Assembly (NCBI GenBank): GCA_049999725.1
Contig: JBNGIS010016994.1
Span: forward strand, 1 to 58,839
Reading direction: 5' to 3'
DNA length: 58,839 bases
Origin: Haplomitrium mnioides
Lineage: Eukaryota; Marchantiophyta; Haplomitriopsida; Calobryales
In this document: one piece after another, positions 46,543 through 57,268 of the stretch
How the letters are laid out: every line of letters starts with the position of its first letter
Numbering within the stretch: position 1 is the first letter of the stretch
Notes under the pieces: generated by a model
Seen by the model: the letters and a program-made list of their open reading frames with translations, nothing else
Told to the model about the DNA's origin: nothing
Database searches by the model: none
Made by a program: the position numbers and the translations under genes

Positions 46543-46790
46543 GTAAGTTTGTTTTTCCATTCTACAATTCTTATTCTAGAGTTGTATTGAATTTTTTGTA
46601 AAAGTTGTTTTGCTAGAATAAAAATGATTCGTAGTCCATGCACGCATGGACTCTTAATTCCAAGTGTGTCTTTACACTCAAGTCGATGTGTGCCTAAACA
46701 TTGAAGCCCACTTGTGTATGAAATTGAGTGTCCAAGCATGCATGGACTCTGAAGTCCATCCGCATATGGACTTGAGAGTTTTAGTGCGCC
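46543..46790. repeat. ORF2 intron 2 fragment with palindromic array, copy D
   Basis: Begins at the exon 3 donor GTAAGT. A perfect-length unit AGTCCATGCACGCATGGACT stands at 46633-46652 and further degenerate units follow to about 46780. Near 46790 it joins copy F's exon 5 in the opposite orientation. Confidence 0.7.
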
Positions 46791-46799
46791 TGTTGCTTT

Positions 46800-49261
46800 G
46801 CTGTGTCAGCGAAACAATGAAAAAATTGTACAAAGCCTGAGGCTTTTGGTACACATTCATAGAAGCGTCATCTATTGGATGTTTTAGCTTTGTTGATACA
46901 AAAGGGCGGTTGAACATACTCTGCATAATTTGTTGAGGATGACCACTAGCATCATTAGCTTGCAAGTTGAAAAGCCTCATGCTCCTCTTGCCCTCCTTGG
47001 TCCAATATCCCATAGTCCAATACTCGTTAGTGTGAGAAATTCTTGGACTATTAGAATGATGAATATTGCTTTTGTCCCTATAGTAATAAAAACAAGCAAA
47101 TCAAACACTTGAAAGATAGTGTAAGAAAACTAAACAAGACAAACTAAAATACAAAAAAAATCAAAAAAGAACCTTCCAGATGTCATGGTCAATGGCACAA
47201 CAAACCTCCAAAAGAGCATCCCCAACAATGCCAAATTGTTGCCAAGAATGGATTATTACAAAAGACCAAAAATCAGAAGTTGTAATTGCCACAAAAGAAG
47301 AAATCAAATAAAAAATGTCATTCGTGGTAAAGGGTTTGAAATCGTCATGCTTGCAATCCTTAAGGTTATAACCGTAGGGGATATCTGTAGTTGCCAAAGC
47401 ATTTGCCTCCTCGTGAATTTGGTAATAAGCCACATTGAGTCCATCAACACAAGACATTAAGTACTCATCTTCCTCTCAAAGAACTCCTTCGGTGAGAGGG
47501 ACAAAAACATCATTTTGCTGCCTTGATTTCCACTCTCTAGCTTGTTGGCAATGAAGCAGAAGAGCAAGAGGGTAGGATGCAAGTGTGGGGACATGGTCTT
47601 GATCTTCCGGGGCTTCTTCAACCCCTAATCTTTTTTGCCCTTTGGCAGCTGTCGTTCAAACGTTTTGTCCCCCTATATAGAGGAAAAATAAAAAAATCAG
47701 AAGAGACAACAAAAAAAAAACGTAGACTTTAAAGAGGAAGAGCATGCACGTAAGGACCCGCAAGTCCATCTTAGCATGGATCCTAGAGTCCTTACTGTCA
47801 AATACTTTAAATTCAATCTCAAGTCCATGCGCGTATAAACTTGAGAGTCCATGCATGACTGGATATGCAAGTCCAATATCCATACGTGCATGGACTTCAA
47901 TGTCCAAGCGTACATTGACTTGAGTGTAAAGACGTGGTTGGAATAGAGAGCCCATACGTGCATAGACTACAAGTTATTTTAATTCTAGCAAAACAAATTT
48001 TCCAAAAAATTCAATACAACTTTAGACTTAGAATTGTACAATGAGAAAACAAACTTACCAATAGCTTCTCAAAGCTAAAGTAAAATGAAGACATTTTTGA
48101 CTCCTCGGTGTGGATGGAGCAATCCATCCTAGCTTCTTCCCAAGAGCTACAGTAGACTTTGGAGCAAATGACTTTACTATAATCACCAAAACTTTATGTC
48201 TCTCCAATTCGCGAGACATTTCTTCAATTGAAATCTCTCCAACTTCCACACGCGTTTTCAAAATAGAAACTTTTACTTCATTCGGAAGACCCTAAAATGA
48301 CCTCCACAATGTCCACTTCATATCCTCCATTCTCAAAAATCCTTTGGCCTTTGGCTTTTAGCCCTTCACCTGATTTTTCTCCCACATAGAATAAGTGCTA
48401 TGTTGTAAATCCTAGAGCTCACCACTTCAAAATGCCAGCTGGAATCAATTGTCTTGAGAAGTGATTGTCTTTTCAAGAGTCGAATTTGGCTTGATCTCCA
48501 GGGTCTCCAACACCAACCATCTCTTTAATTTTTGAGATGACACCATCCTACTCTCCATGAACCTCTGATGCCAATATTTGACCTTCTGAATCAAAGTCAT
48601 TTCCAATGTTTGCCTTTGATCATAATTGTCATCTGTTGCAAATATCCATGCCTCTATTGGAGTCAGCCTCACATAAACATAACAGCTACATAGTGAAAAC
48701 ACAAGATTTTTTGCTCCATATTTGGTGATTAAAAGCTGCTTTTCAACAACATTGTGATTGCCTCTTGCAATCTTGTATCTACACTTTTTAGGGTTTCTCA
48801 AATCAAACTCTAACTTATCTTTTAGCCCGCACTTTGGGTCAACCACAACCATAAGAAAGCTATGCACATACTTTTTTGTAAGCATTCTTTATACGAAAAG
48901 CTCCACAAAATCCTCATTCAACCTCCTAATTTAGAATGGTCTCTAGTTATCCATTCTTGGTTTTGGAAGGTAACGATTTTCCAGCCGAATTATTATTGTT
49001 TCCTCTCGGACTCTACATTGCTGGATTGCAAACTCCCTAATTTTGTTTTTGTCTTTCTCAAACACTATTTGAGGGTCTACCTACTCTCACTCCTTAAAGG
49101 TCTGAAGACCCTTGTGCACTATCGTTTTAGCTCTTGACTTTGGTGCTTGAACTGGCTTCTGCTCTCCTTCCTACTCTGAGCTGCCAGGGGAAGAAGATAA
49201 TGTGACATCTAAAGATGAATCTGTTGGAGACTGGGAGGGGGCTGGCTCCTCCTCAATAATT
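46800..49261 (-). pseudogene. ORF2, copy F, exons 3 to 5 (middle part)
   Basis: Minus strand, from right to left. Exon 3 (49261-48059) holds VVDPKCGLKDKLEFDLRN and KCRYKIARGNHNVVEKQLLI and ends at a GTAAGT donor. The intron carries an array (47740-47970). Exon 4 (47672-47177) has CLVLMD / DIPYGYNLKDCKHDD and NDIFYLISSFVAITTSDFWS; its donor reads GA instead of GT. Exon 5 begins at 47077 after an AG (TATAG) and reads GYWTKEGKRSMRLFNLQAND and VSTKLKHPIDDASMNVYQKP. It is cut near 46800 by copy D and finishes at 38370-38024. Exon 3's start is replaced by copy E at 49262. Confidence 0.65.
47740..47970. repeat. 24-bp palindromic array in ORF2 intron 2, copy F
   Basis: Units such as CATGCGCGTATAAACTTGAGAGTC, mostly 24 bp, with a few longer spacers. 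Same intron position as in copies D, E and G. Confidence 0.8.
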
Positions 49262-49262
49262 G

Positions 49263-49295
49263 AACAATCGCTACTTTGAAATAGGAACTGCTACT
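49263..49295 (+). repeat. Terminal motif of copy E
   Basis: AACAATCGCTACTTTGAAAT, then AGGAACTGCTACT. It aligns with 33237-33269 over 33 nt and the two copies remain similar for a further ~230 bp. Confidence 0.6.
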
Positions 49296-49599
49296 GGGTT
49301 CTTGTTTTATTTTTCGCTCTCAAAAACCAAATTTGAAATTTTAGCATCCAAAATCATGACTTTCATGCTAGTAATGCTTGTTTGCAAAAAAGACATGTAA
49401 ATTTATATATCAAATTGCTTATTTCAAGATCACAATGTACTCAAAACAAACCTGCTTATGAGAATATTATCAAATTTGTTTTTATAATTTATGCTTTAAA
49501 AAACACAAGCATCACCTAGCAAAAAATATGCAAAATGTACACGACATTTGTTGGTAAATATTTTCAAAACTAGCCATAAGCGTGCAGGAACTTGTAACC

Positions 49600-49990
49600 G
49601 TAGTCTTAAAGCTTATGCACGTAGAGACTATTGAAGAAACTTTGCACTTGGAATGGTAAAGCTCAGACACATGTGAAATGTTGAGGTTGTCACATGTAGG
49701 AACTTTGAATTGGAACCCAAATAAATAGGTGCAAGAGGATTGTTGAAGCAAAATAATTGTGAAAAAACTACTAAAACCAAGGCGCACTTAGACAACTAGA
49801 GACCAAAAGAGCTTGAACAACTAAAGCTTTTACACACTTGGACAATTGAAGCCCACACAAGCTTGAAAAACTAAAGCCTATGTGCGTATGGAAAATAGAA
49901 GCCCGTGCAAGCTTGAACAACTAAAGCCAATACGCGCATGGATAACAAAAGCCCATACAAGTACGAACTTTCTAGTAATTGGATGCAAGG
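49600..49990. repeat. Subterminal 24-bp array, copy E
   Basis: Units such as TAAAGCCTATGTGCGTATGGAAAA repeat at about 24 bp, alternating with weaker AAGCTTGAACAAC units. Confidence 0.75.
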
Positions 49991-50185
49991 ACCTTCCATC
50001 CAAGCATAGACCTTGTAACTAATTTTAATGAAAACAAATATGTTTTACTTAAAAGAAAATTTGCGAAGGAAATTGCATCGTGAAGAAAACACTGAAATTG
50101 GATTTGGAATGCAACAAGAAAAAAGAGGAATCAAATAATATTTTGCGAGAAAAATACTCCATTATGAACAAAAATAACATCAATC

Positions 50186-52841
50186 TTATATTGCAGCCCT
50201 ATCTTGTTCAAGAGGAACGGTCTCATCTGAGTATATTGCCTAAGAAGATTCGGCATTTGCAGTCACTAGAGAGTCATGTCCAGACTTTCTAGTCCCAAAA
50301 ATTCCTATAGAATCACCAGATGCATCTGTAATGCCAAGAGGAGTAGGCTCTTTGTGGTACGCATATACAATCTGCGACTCAGTCACATTAGATAGCAAAA
50401 AAGCCATTGTCAAAACTCTCTTAGGAATATAGATAGATTGATGTCTATCATATTCCACTGCGATGCAATTTTGCATCAACTTTAAAGCACAAACAAGGCT
50501 TGTGCTGGACCCAGAGTAAAGATCCAAAATCCAATCTTACTCTGTTGATAAATTGTCAATGGAAAAATTATACAAAGCTTGAGGCTTTTGGTAAACATTC
50601 ACAAGAGCATCATGTCTTTGATGTTTAAGCTTTGTAGATACAGCCGGGCAGCTAAACACACTTCGCATAATTTCTTGAGGACGACCAATGGCATTATCGG
50701 CTTGCAAGTTGAAGAGCTTCATGCTCCATTTGCCCTCCTTCCTCTAGTAACCCACAGTCTTGTACTCATGGGCGTGAGCAATTCACAGACCACCTAAATA
50801 CTACTTTTATCCCTGTAGTAACAAAAACAAGCACATAAGACAAAGGAAAAAAAAACAAGGGAAAAATAAAATACATAAACTAGTAGATACAAATTTTCTT
50901 TTAAAAAAAAACCTACCAAACGTCGTGGTTGATGGCACACCAAACCTCCAGTAAAACGTCCTCAACAATACCAAACTATTGCAAAGAGTAGATAATTACA
51001 AAAGACCAATACTCTGAAGTAGTAGCCGCTGCAAAAGAAAAAACCATATCAAAAATATTATCCTTTGTAAAGGGTTCCAAATCATTATACTTACACTCTT
51101 TAAGGTTATAACCATAAGAAATATCACCAATAACTAAAGTGAAACATCTTGGTTTCTTTAAACTCTTCAACTGTCGAGCATTAAACCTCTTATGGACTTG
51201 ATAATATGCCACGTTGAGTCCATCGACTTAGGACATTAAGTCCTTGTCTTGCTCATCAGAACCTCCTTCTATTAGAAGGGCAAAAGTTTCATTTAATTGT
51301 CTTGCATTCCATTCTCTTGCTTTCTAGCAGTGAAATAGAAAAGCATGGGGGTAGGAGACAAGGGGAGGGGATTGATCTTCATCAGCGGGGAATTTTTCGA
51401 CCCCAAATTTTTTTCTATCTTTAGCAATGGACATCAATTTTTTGGCCAGCTGCTGTTTGAAACTTTTGTCACCTTGCAAAAAAACAGATAAACAAATTAG
51501 ACTAAAACAATAAGCAAAAACTTTGAGTAGATGATAGGGAGAGACTAAGTTACCATACGCGCATAGACTCGAGAGTCCATGTGCGAACGGATTCAAGAGT
51601 CCATACGCAAATGGACTTAAGAGTCCATGCATGCATGGTCTCTTGAGTTCCTATACGCATGAGCTCACGAGTCAATGTGTGCATGAACTCTCAAGAGTTA
51701 TTGTGCAATTGGACTCGAAAGTCCATACGTGCATTGACTCTCCATGGTCCTTGTGCTTGGACTCAAGAGTACTTACGCGCATTGACTCGAGAGATCCTGC
51801 GCACCTAGTGTCTAAAACATTTAGAAGCAAAATAAAAACAAATATAGAAATAGAATTGAAAAAAAAGAAAACACTTACCAACAGTTTCTCAAAACTTGAA
51901 TAGAACGATGACATCTTTGACTCTTTGGTGTGGATGGGATATTCAATCCTTGCTTCTTCCTAAGTTTTGCAATACACCTTCGAGCAAAAAGACTTCACCA
52001 TCATCACCAAAACCTTGTATCTCTCCAATTCTTGAGACATCTCTTTGATCGAAAGCTTTCCAACTTCAACACGTTTCAAAACCGAGACTTTAATTTCATC
52101 GAGAAGACCTTGAAAGGACCTCCAAGATGTTTGACTTCATGTCCTCCATTCTCAAGGAACCTTTAGCTTTCGGCTTCTAGCCCTTGACAATGTTCTTCTC
52201 CCACATATAAAAATACTTTGTTGTAAATCCCAAAGCTCACCACTTTGAAATGCAAGTTGGAACTAATTGTCTTGAGAAGTGATTATCTTCTCAAGAGTCG
52301 ACTTTGGCTTAATCTCCAAGGTCTCCAACACTTACTCTCTTTCTAATTTCTAGGATGACACCATCCCACTCTCAATAAACCTCTAATGCCAATATTTGAC
52401 CTTTTGAATTGAGGTCATTTCCAACCTGTATTGTTGGTCGTAATTGTCATCTATTGCAAAAATATGAGCTTTTGTTGGAGTCAAGCCCACATACACATAA
52501 CAGTTGCAAAGCGACAACATTGGATTCTTTGTTCCATATTTGGTGATTAAAAGCTGCCTTGCAAAAGCACTGTGATTGTCTCATGCAATCTCGTACCAAT
52601 ACTTGTCAAGGACCCTCAAATCAAACTTTGACTTATCCTTTAACCCGCACTTCAGTTCAATGACAACAATGGAAAAACTGTGTGCATATTTATTGGTGAG
52701 CATTCTCTGCACCAGAAGCTCAACAAAGTCTTCTTCAACCTCCTATTCTAGAATCGCCCCCAATTGTCCATTCCAAGTTTTGGAAGGTTCAAATTCTCCA
52801 TCAGAATTGTAGTGGTTTCCTCTCAGACTCTACACTGTTGG
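50186..52841 (-). pseudogene. ORF2, copy E, exons 3-5
   Basis: Exon 3 (52841-51879) is cut at its 5' side. The intron holds the array at 51540-51810. Exon 4 (51472-50917) opens with GDKSFKQQLAKKLMSIAKDR, then SYPHAFLFHC and DISYGYNLKECKYNDLEPFT; donor GTAGGT. Exon 5 starts at 50812 after ACAG, contains VYQKPQALYNFSID, MAFLLSNVTESQIVYAYHKE and DSIGIFGTRKSGHDSLV, and ends at TAA (50186-50188). Exon 4 here shows what is deleted in copy G. Function unknown; no motif recognised. Confidence 0.68.
51540..51810. repeat. 24-bp palindromic array in ORF2 intron 2, copy E
   Basis: The most regular array in the window: ten or so units of the form CATACGCGCATAGACTCGAGAGTC at a 24-bp period. Confidence 0.88.
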
Positions 52842-53039
52842 CTTCAATCTTTCAAAAGCATGAGCATCAACAAACAAAATATATAGAAAAATTTATATGA
52901 TATTTGTTGTTGAATATTTTCAAAACTAACAATGATATCAATAATTTAGAAAATTGATAAAAACATTCAAATTTTATACAAAATTTTTTTGAAGTAGAAC
53001 CCTAAAGTGTTGGCGTAAGAGGATTGTTGAAGAAAATTT

Positions 53040-53200
53040 GTGAAAAGATTGTTGAAGCCTATGTGTGCATGGATAACTGAGGCCCAAGTGTAGGCACGCT
53101 TTGTTTGAAATATACTTGCACGCACGGACAACTACAACTAACTCGAGCTTGAATAACTGAAGCCCATACTCACATGGACAACTAGAGAGATCCAAGACTG
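53040..53200. repeat. Subterminal palindromic array, copy G
   Basis: GAAGCCTATGTGTGCATGGATAACTG-like units downstream of the ORF2 stop, more degenerate than in E. Confidence 0.6.
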
Positions 53201-54539
53201 ATGAGTAATTGGAAGTAGGGAATGCAGAAGGTCGTCTAAGAAGGAACATAAAATGAAAAATGAAAGTGAACTTCCATACCAACATAGACTTCTTCGCTAA
53301 TTTAAAAAAAAAACCAAATCGTTCTATTCAAAAACCGAATTGAATTGTGACGAAAAACTTCAAATGGATTGGGAGTGCAATAAGTTGAACTATAGCAAAT
53401 ATACTTTGTGAAGAAAATACTTTATTAATAAAAAAATTTCTTCAAAGAGATGCTACGGCTCTATCCTCTTCGGGAGGAATTGTGTCATCTAAATCCAGTG
53501 GCTGAGCATCTGCAGTCGCTAGAGAGTCTTGTCGAGACTTTCGAGTCCCAAAAATAGCAACAGAATCATCAGTAGTACCTGTAGTACCAGAAGGAATGGG
53601 TTCCTTATGGTATACATGCACTGTTTGTGACTCTGTCACATTGGATAGTAAGGAAGCCATCGTTAAAGTTCTCTAAGGAATGTAGATGGATTGATGTCTA
53701 TCATATTCCACAACGATATAGTTTTGCATCAACTTTAAAGCACAGTGAAGGCTTATGCCAGACCCAAAGGAAAGATCCAAGATCTAATCTTGCTCTGTTG
53801 ATAAATGGTCAATAAAAAAACTGTAAAGAGCCTATGACTTTTGATAAACACAGAAGCATCATCTCTTGGATGTTCAAGTTTTGACAAAACCACAGGACAA
53901 CTAAAAATACTATGCATTATTTACTCAAGTAGACCAGTCGTAGGAGCAACCTACAAATTCAAAAGCCTCATGCTCCTCTTTCCTTCCTTCATCCAGTAGC
54001 CCACTATCCAATACTCGTGGGCGTGTGCGATTCTAGAACCACCAGAATGATGAATGTTTGTTTTGTCTCTGTAATAAGAAAAACAAACAAATCAAACATT
54101 GTAAGCAAAGTGTAGGAAAACTAAACAAGATAAACTAAAAAAAAAAAAAATCAAAGAAAAACTTGCTAGATGTCATGTTTGATGGCACAACAAACTTTTG
54201 AAAGGGCATCCTTGACGATGCCAAATTGTTGAGACGAATGTATAATTACAAATAACCAAAAATCCAATGTTGTGATTATTGCAAAAGATGAAACCATGTC
54301 AAAAATGTCATCTTTGGAAAAAGGTTCAGATTCGTCATGCTTGCATTCCTTAAGGTTATAACCGTAAGGAATATCCGCAATCGCCAAAGTGAAACACCTA
54401 GGTTTCACAAATCCCTTTAACTGACAAGTGTTGGCCTCCCTGTGGACTTAGTGAAATGCCACATTGAGACCATTGATATAGGACAATAAGTCCTCATCCT
54501 CGTCTCTCATATTAAGTCCTCGTTCTCATCAAAGCGGGA

Positions 54540-54670
54540 AGGGATTGTGCAATCCATGCATGTATGGACCGTAAAGTCCTAGTGCGCAAGGACTGTGAAG
54601 TCCATGCACGTATGGATTACAAAGTCCAAGCGCACTTAGACTACAAAGTCCATGGAAGCATAGACTCAAA
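54540..54670. repeat. 24-bp palindromic array in ORF2 intron 2, copy G
   Basis: Units such as AAAGTCCAAGCGCACTTAGACTAC at 24 bp. The array abuts the remnant of exon 4. Confidence 0.75.
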
Positions 54671-56279
54671 ATGTTTTTTGTCATACTCAAAGATAATTTA
54701 CAATAAATTCAATAAAACTCTAAAGAAATAAATGTACAATGAAAAATAAAAACTTACCAAAAGCTTCTCAAAACTGGAATAAAATGCTGCCATCTTGGCA
54801 TTCTCAGTGTGGAGAGGGTACTCCTCTCTCGCTTCCTCTTAATTGTTGCAGTAAACTTCAAAACAAAAACATTTTACCATAATTGCCAAAACTTTATGTC
54901 TCTCTACCTCTCGAGACATTTCATCCATTGAAAGCTCTTCGGCTTCCACACGTTTCAAAACAAAAATTTTAACTTTGTTACAAAGACCCTGAAAAGACCT
55001 CCAAGGTGTCCACTTCATGTCTTCTATTCTGAGAGATCCCTTAGCCTTTGGCTTCTAGCACTTCAAAGTATTTTTCTCCCACATCAAAAATATGCTCTGT
55101 TGTAGATCCTAGAGCTCACCACTTCAAAAAGCCAGCTGGAACCAGTTGTCATGAGAAGTGACTATCTTCTCAAGTGTGGACTTGAGCTTGATCTCCAAGG
55201 TTTCTAGCACCAATTCTCTTTTCAATTTCTAGGATGACACCATCCCACTCTCCACAAACCTTTGATGCTAATATTCAACCTTTTGAGTTGACCTCATTTC
55301 CATCCTGTACCTCTAGTCGTAGTTGTAATCAATTGCAAAAATGTGGGCCTTTGTTGGTGTCAAGCCCACGTACACATAGCAGTTGCAGAGTGAAAGTGCT
55401 GGATTTTTTGCTCCGTATTTTGCTATCAAAAGATGTCTTGCTGCAACACTGTGATTGCCTCTTGCAATCTTGTAGTGATACTTGTCAGGGTTCCTAATAT
55501 TGAACTCTGACTTGCCTTTCAACCCACACTTTGGGTCAACAACAACGATGAAAAAACTATGCACATATTTGTTTGTGAGTAATCTTTGCGCCAGAAGCTC
55601 AACAAAATCTTCATTTAGCCTTCTAATATGGAAAAGCCCCCAGTTGTTCATTTTAGGTTTCGGCAAATTCAAGTTCTCTAGCCTAATAATGATTGTTTCT
55701 TTGCGGACTCTACATTGTTGGATTGCAGACTCCTTGATTTTGTTTTTGTCTTCCTCATAGACTGTCTAAGGGTCTACCTACTCTCATTTTTGGAAAGTTT
55801 GCCACCCCTTGTGGGATTGCTTTTTTGCTCTTGATATTGGAGTCTAAATTGACTCTGGCTCTGATTCTTGCCTCGAGCTGCTTGGTGCTGAAGATGAAGG
55901 GGTAGCAAAAGACGAGCTTATTGGAGATTTGGAGGGGGTTGGCTCCTCCTCAATAACTGGTACTGGAACAGGTTTTTTCTTCTGGACCATCTGTTTCTTC
56001 TTTTTTGGGAGCTTCAATTGGCTCCACCTCCTTTCTTTTTTTTTGGCAGAAAGGCCTACCATGTAAACTGAAAATGTAGCCATGCTCGGATGCGGCACTA
56101 GTTGTTGAATATTAACACTTGCTTAGGCTTTAGAATTTTGATGTGGATGGCCAACTTTATGAAATCGCGTTCAACGTGCTTTGCGTCTTTGTAGCCATCG
56201 ACATAATCCGTCAGAGTTTGAGCAAACTGAAAACAAAACAAAAAAAATAGGCATTAGTATAAGTGTTTAGGGTAAGAAA

Positions 56280-56400
56280 AACGAGAATGCAGTCCAAGCG
56301 CCCACGGACTCCAATAACCATGCGGGCATGGACTCGGGACTCTATGCGCACATGGTCTCTCTGGGGAGTCTATGCATGTATGGACATGGGAGTTCTGAGT
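56280..56400. repeat. Palindromic array in ORF2 intron 1, copy G
   Basis: ACCATGCGGGCATGG and CTATGCGCACATGG units; a short version of the array in copy D at 44820-45185, in the same intron. Confidence 0.7.
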
Positions 56401-56802
56401 TAGTAGAAAAGGAAACAAGAAAAAAAGGGTTTTCAAAAATTTACCTTGCCATCTTCCTTTGCCGCTTGAAGATGCTTGACAAAATGTCCCTCTCCCTAAA
56501 CTCGAAAAAAGAAAATCGTTTGCGATTTGCACTGTAGAGGGTAATTGCATCATGTGACTGAACAAGCAGCCCAATGTTGGCTTTCTTGCCTTCACGTATC
56601 ATTGTGATTTGGACCACAAGACCCAAATTGAATTTTTCACCTTCACTAGCAAAAAGGTAAAGATGTTAATCGATGTCTTTCAAGAGTAGTAATTAACAAG
56701 CCAATTCCACTCCAGTTTTTGAGGCTCTAGAGCTTTGACAACATCTGAATACCTATAAGGCTTTGATTGAGTAGGTCTAGAAACATTTCCTTGAGATGCC
56801 AT

Positions 56803-57268
56803 TTTCAAGATGGTAGAAACAAGTACAATTGGAGGTGAAAAATCCAATGAACAAAAGTGAGCAAAACTCAAAAGGCTGGAAACGGCAAAATAGCAAGTAA
56901 ATGCAAAAAAAAAAAAAAAATGATGACAAGAAAACAAAAACCAAAAAGTGAGCTTTCGATAATGGAAAGAAACTTTCTAATGACGCTCATTTTATAGCTA
57001 AAATTCAAAAAATACCTTTTCCTGCTAAAAAATGATTCATGGAACTCTTGACACATAGGTTCGCATGGTGAAAAAAAAAAGGGTAGTATATAAAACATCG
57101 TTTATTTTCATCTTTCTAATTTTTTTCTCATTTTCTTCACAAAAAGATCCCAGTTTTGTTGTTTGCAAAAATTTCCTTAGAAACACATCTTTTAGATAGG
57201 CCGTAAGAGGTTCATAGTATTTGTTAAAATAGTTTCTTGAAGTACTTGATTTTTAGTGAGCCTTTTCA
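56803..57268. promoter_or_regulatory. Shared divergent promoter of ORF1 and ORF2, copy G
   Basis: 466 bp between start codons. CTATAAAA (56990-56997, minus) faces ORF2 and TATATAAAA (57087-57095, plus) faces ORF1; the gap between them is 89 bp. The core aligns with copy D in reverse, including CTCTTGACACATAG against CTCTTGACACGTAG. Confidence 0.75.

Larger units (their letters stand above)
38371..46790. mobile_element. Copy D of the two-gene DNA transposon (ORF1 complete but broken, ORF2 truncated)
   Basis: Starts with the terminal motif at 38371. ORF1 lies on the minus strand (43937-39916), the shared promoter at 43938-44388, and ORF2 on the plus strand from 44389 as far as its second intron. 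The right end is lost: near 46790 the sequence passes into copy F's exon 5 with no terminal motif. D is inverted relative to F, E and G. Confidence 0.75.
33237..49261 (-). mobile_element. Copy F of the two-gene DNA transposon (interrupted by B2 and D; right part continues beyond E)
   Basis: Starts with the terminal motif at 33237. It then has a subterminal array, and the 3' end of ORF2 on the minus strand split by solo LTR B2 (34251-38023). The rest of ORF2 exon 5 is split by copy D (38371 to about 46790). Exons 5-3 resume at about 46800-49261. There copy E is inserted in exon 3. The pieces at 38024-38370 and from about 46800 join without overlap when compared with copies E and G, which shows that D is an insertion. 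The 5' half of ORF2 and any ORF1 of F would lie beyond the window. Confidence 0.7.
49262..52841 (-). mobile_element. Copy E of the two-gene DNA transposon (ORF2 part only)
   Basis: Terminal motif at 49263-49295, inserted in copy F exon 3 (F homology stops at 49261). It then has the subterminal array (49600-49990) and ORF2 exons 5, 4 and 3 on the minus strand. Its exon 3 is cut at 52841, where copy G begins. Its coding sequence is the best preserved for exon 4. Confidence 0.7.
53442..56802 (-). pseudogene. ORF2, copy G, nearly complete gene, unknown protein
   Basis: Most complete ORF2. Exons 1-2 (56802-56445): MASQGNVSRPTQSKPYRYSD, VVKALEPQKLEWNWLV, a frame change, then FNLGLVVQITMIREGKK and RFSFFEFRERDILSS; donor GTAAAT. 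Intron 1 has an array. Exon 3 (56226-54758): acceptor TTTTCAG, FAQTLTDYVDGYKDAKHVER, basic and Ser/Pro-rich parts (EEEPTPSKSP), VVDPKCGLKGKSEFNIRNPD, YKIARGNHSVAARHLLIAKY; donor GTAAGT. Exon 4 lacks its first part (about 54500-54167: DIPYGYNLKECKHDESEP); the donor reads GC. Exon 5 (54068-53442): VHVYHKEPIPSGTTG, VAIFGTRKSRQDSLATADAQ, ending RAVASL, TGA. A full protein would be about 1000 residues. There is no signal peptide or membrane segment. Stops, mostly TAG, interrupt exons 3 and 5. Confidence 0.68.

Noticed and set aside
51540-51810. Regular 24-bp repeats resembling a CRISPR array
   Set aside because: Units are contiguous with no unique spacers, are degenerate, and lie in introns of a eukaryotic transposon with no cas genes.
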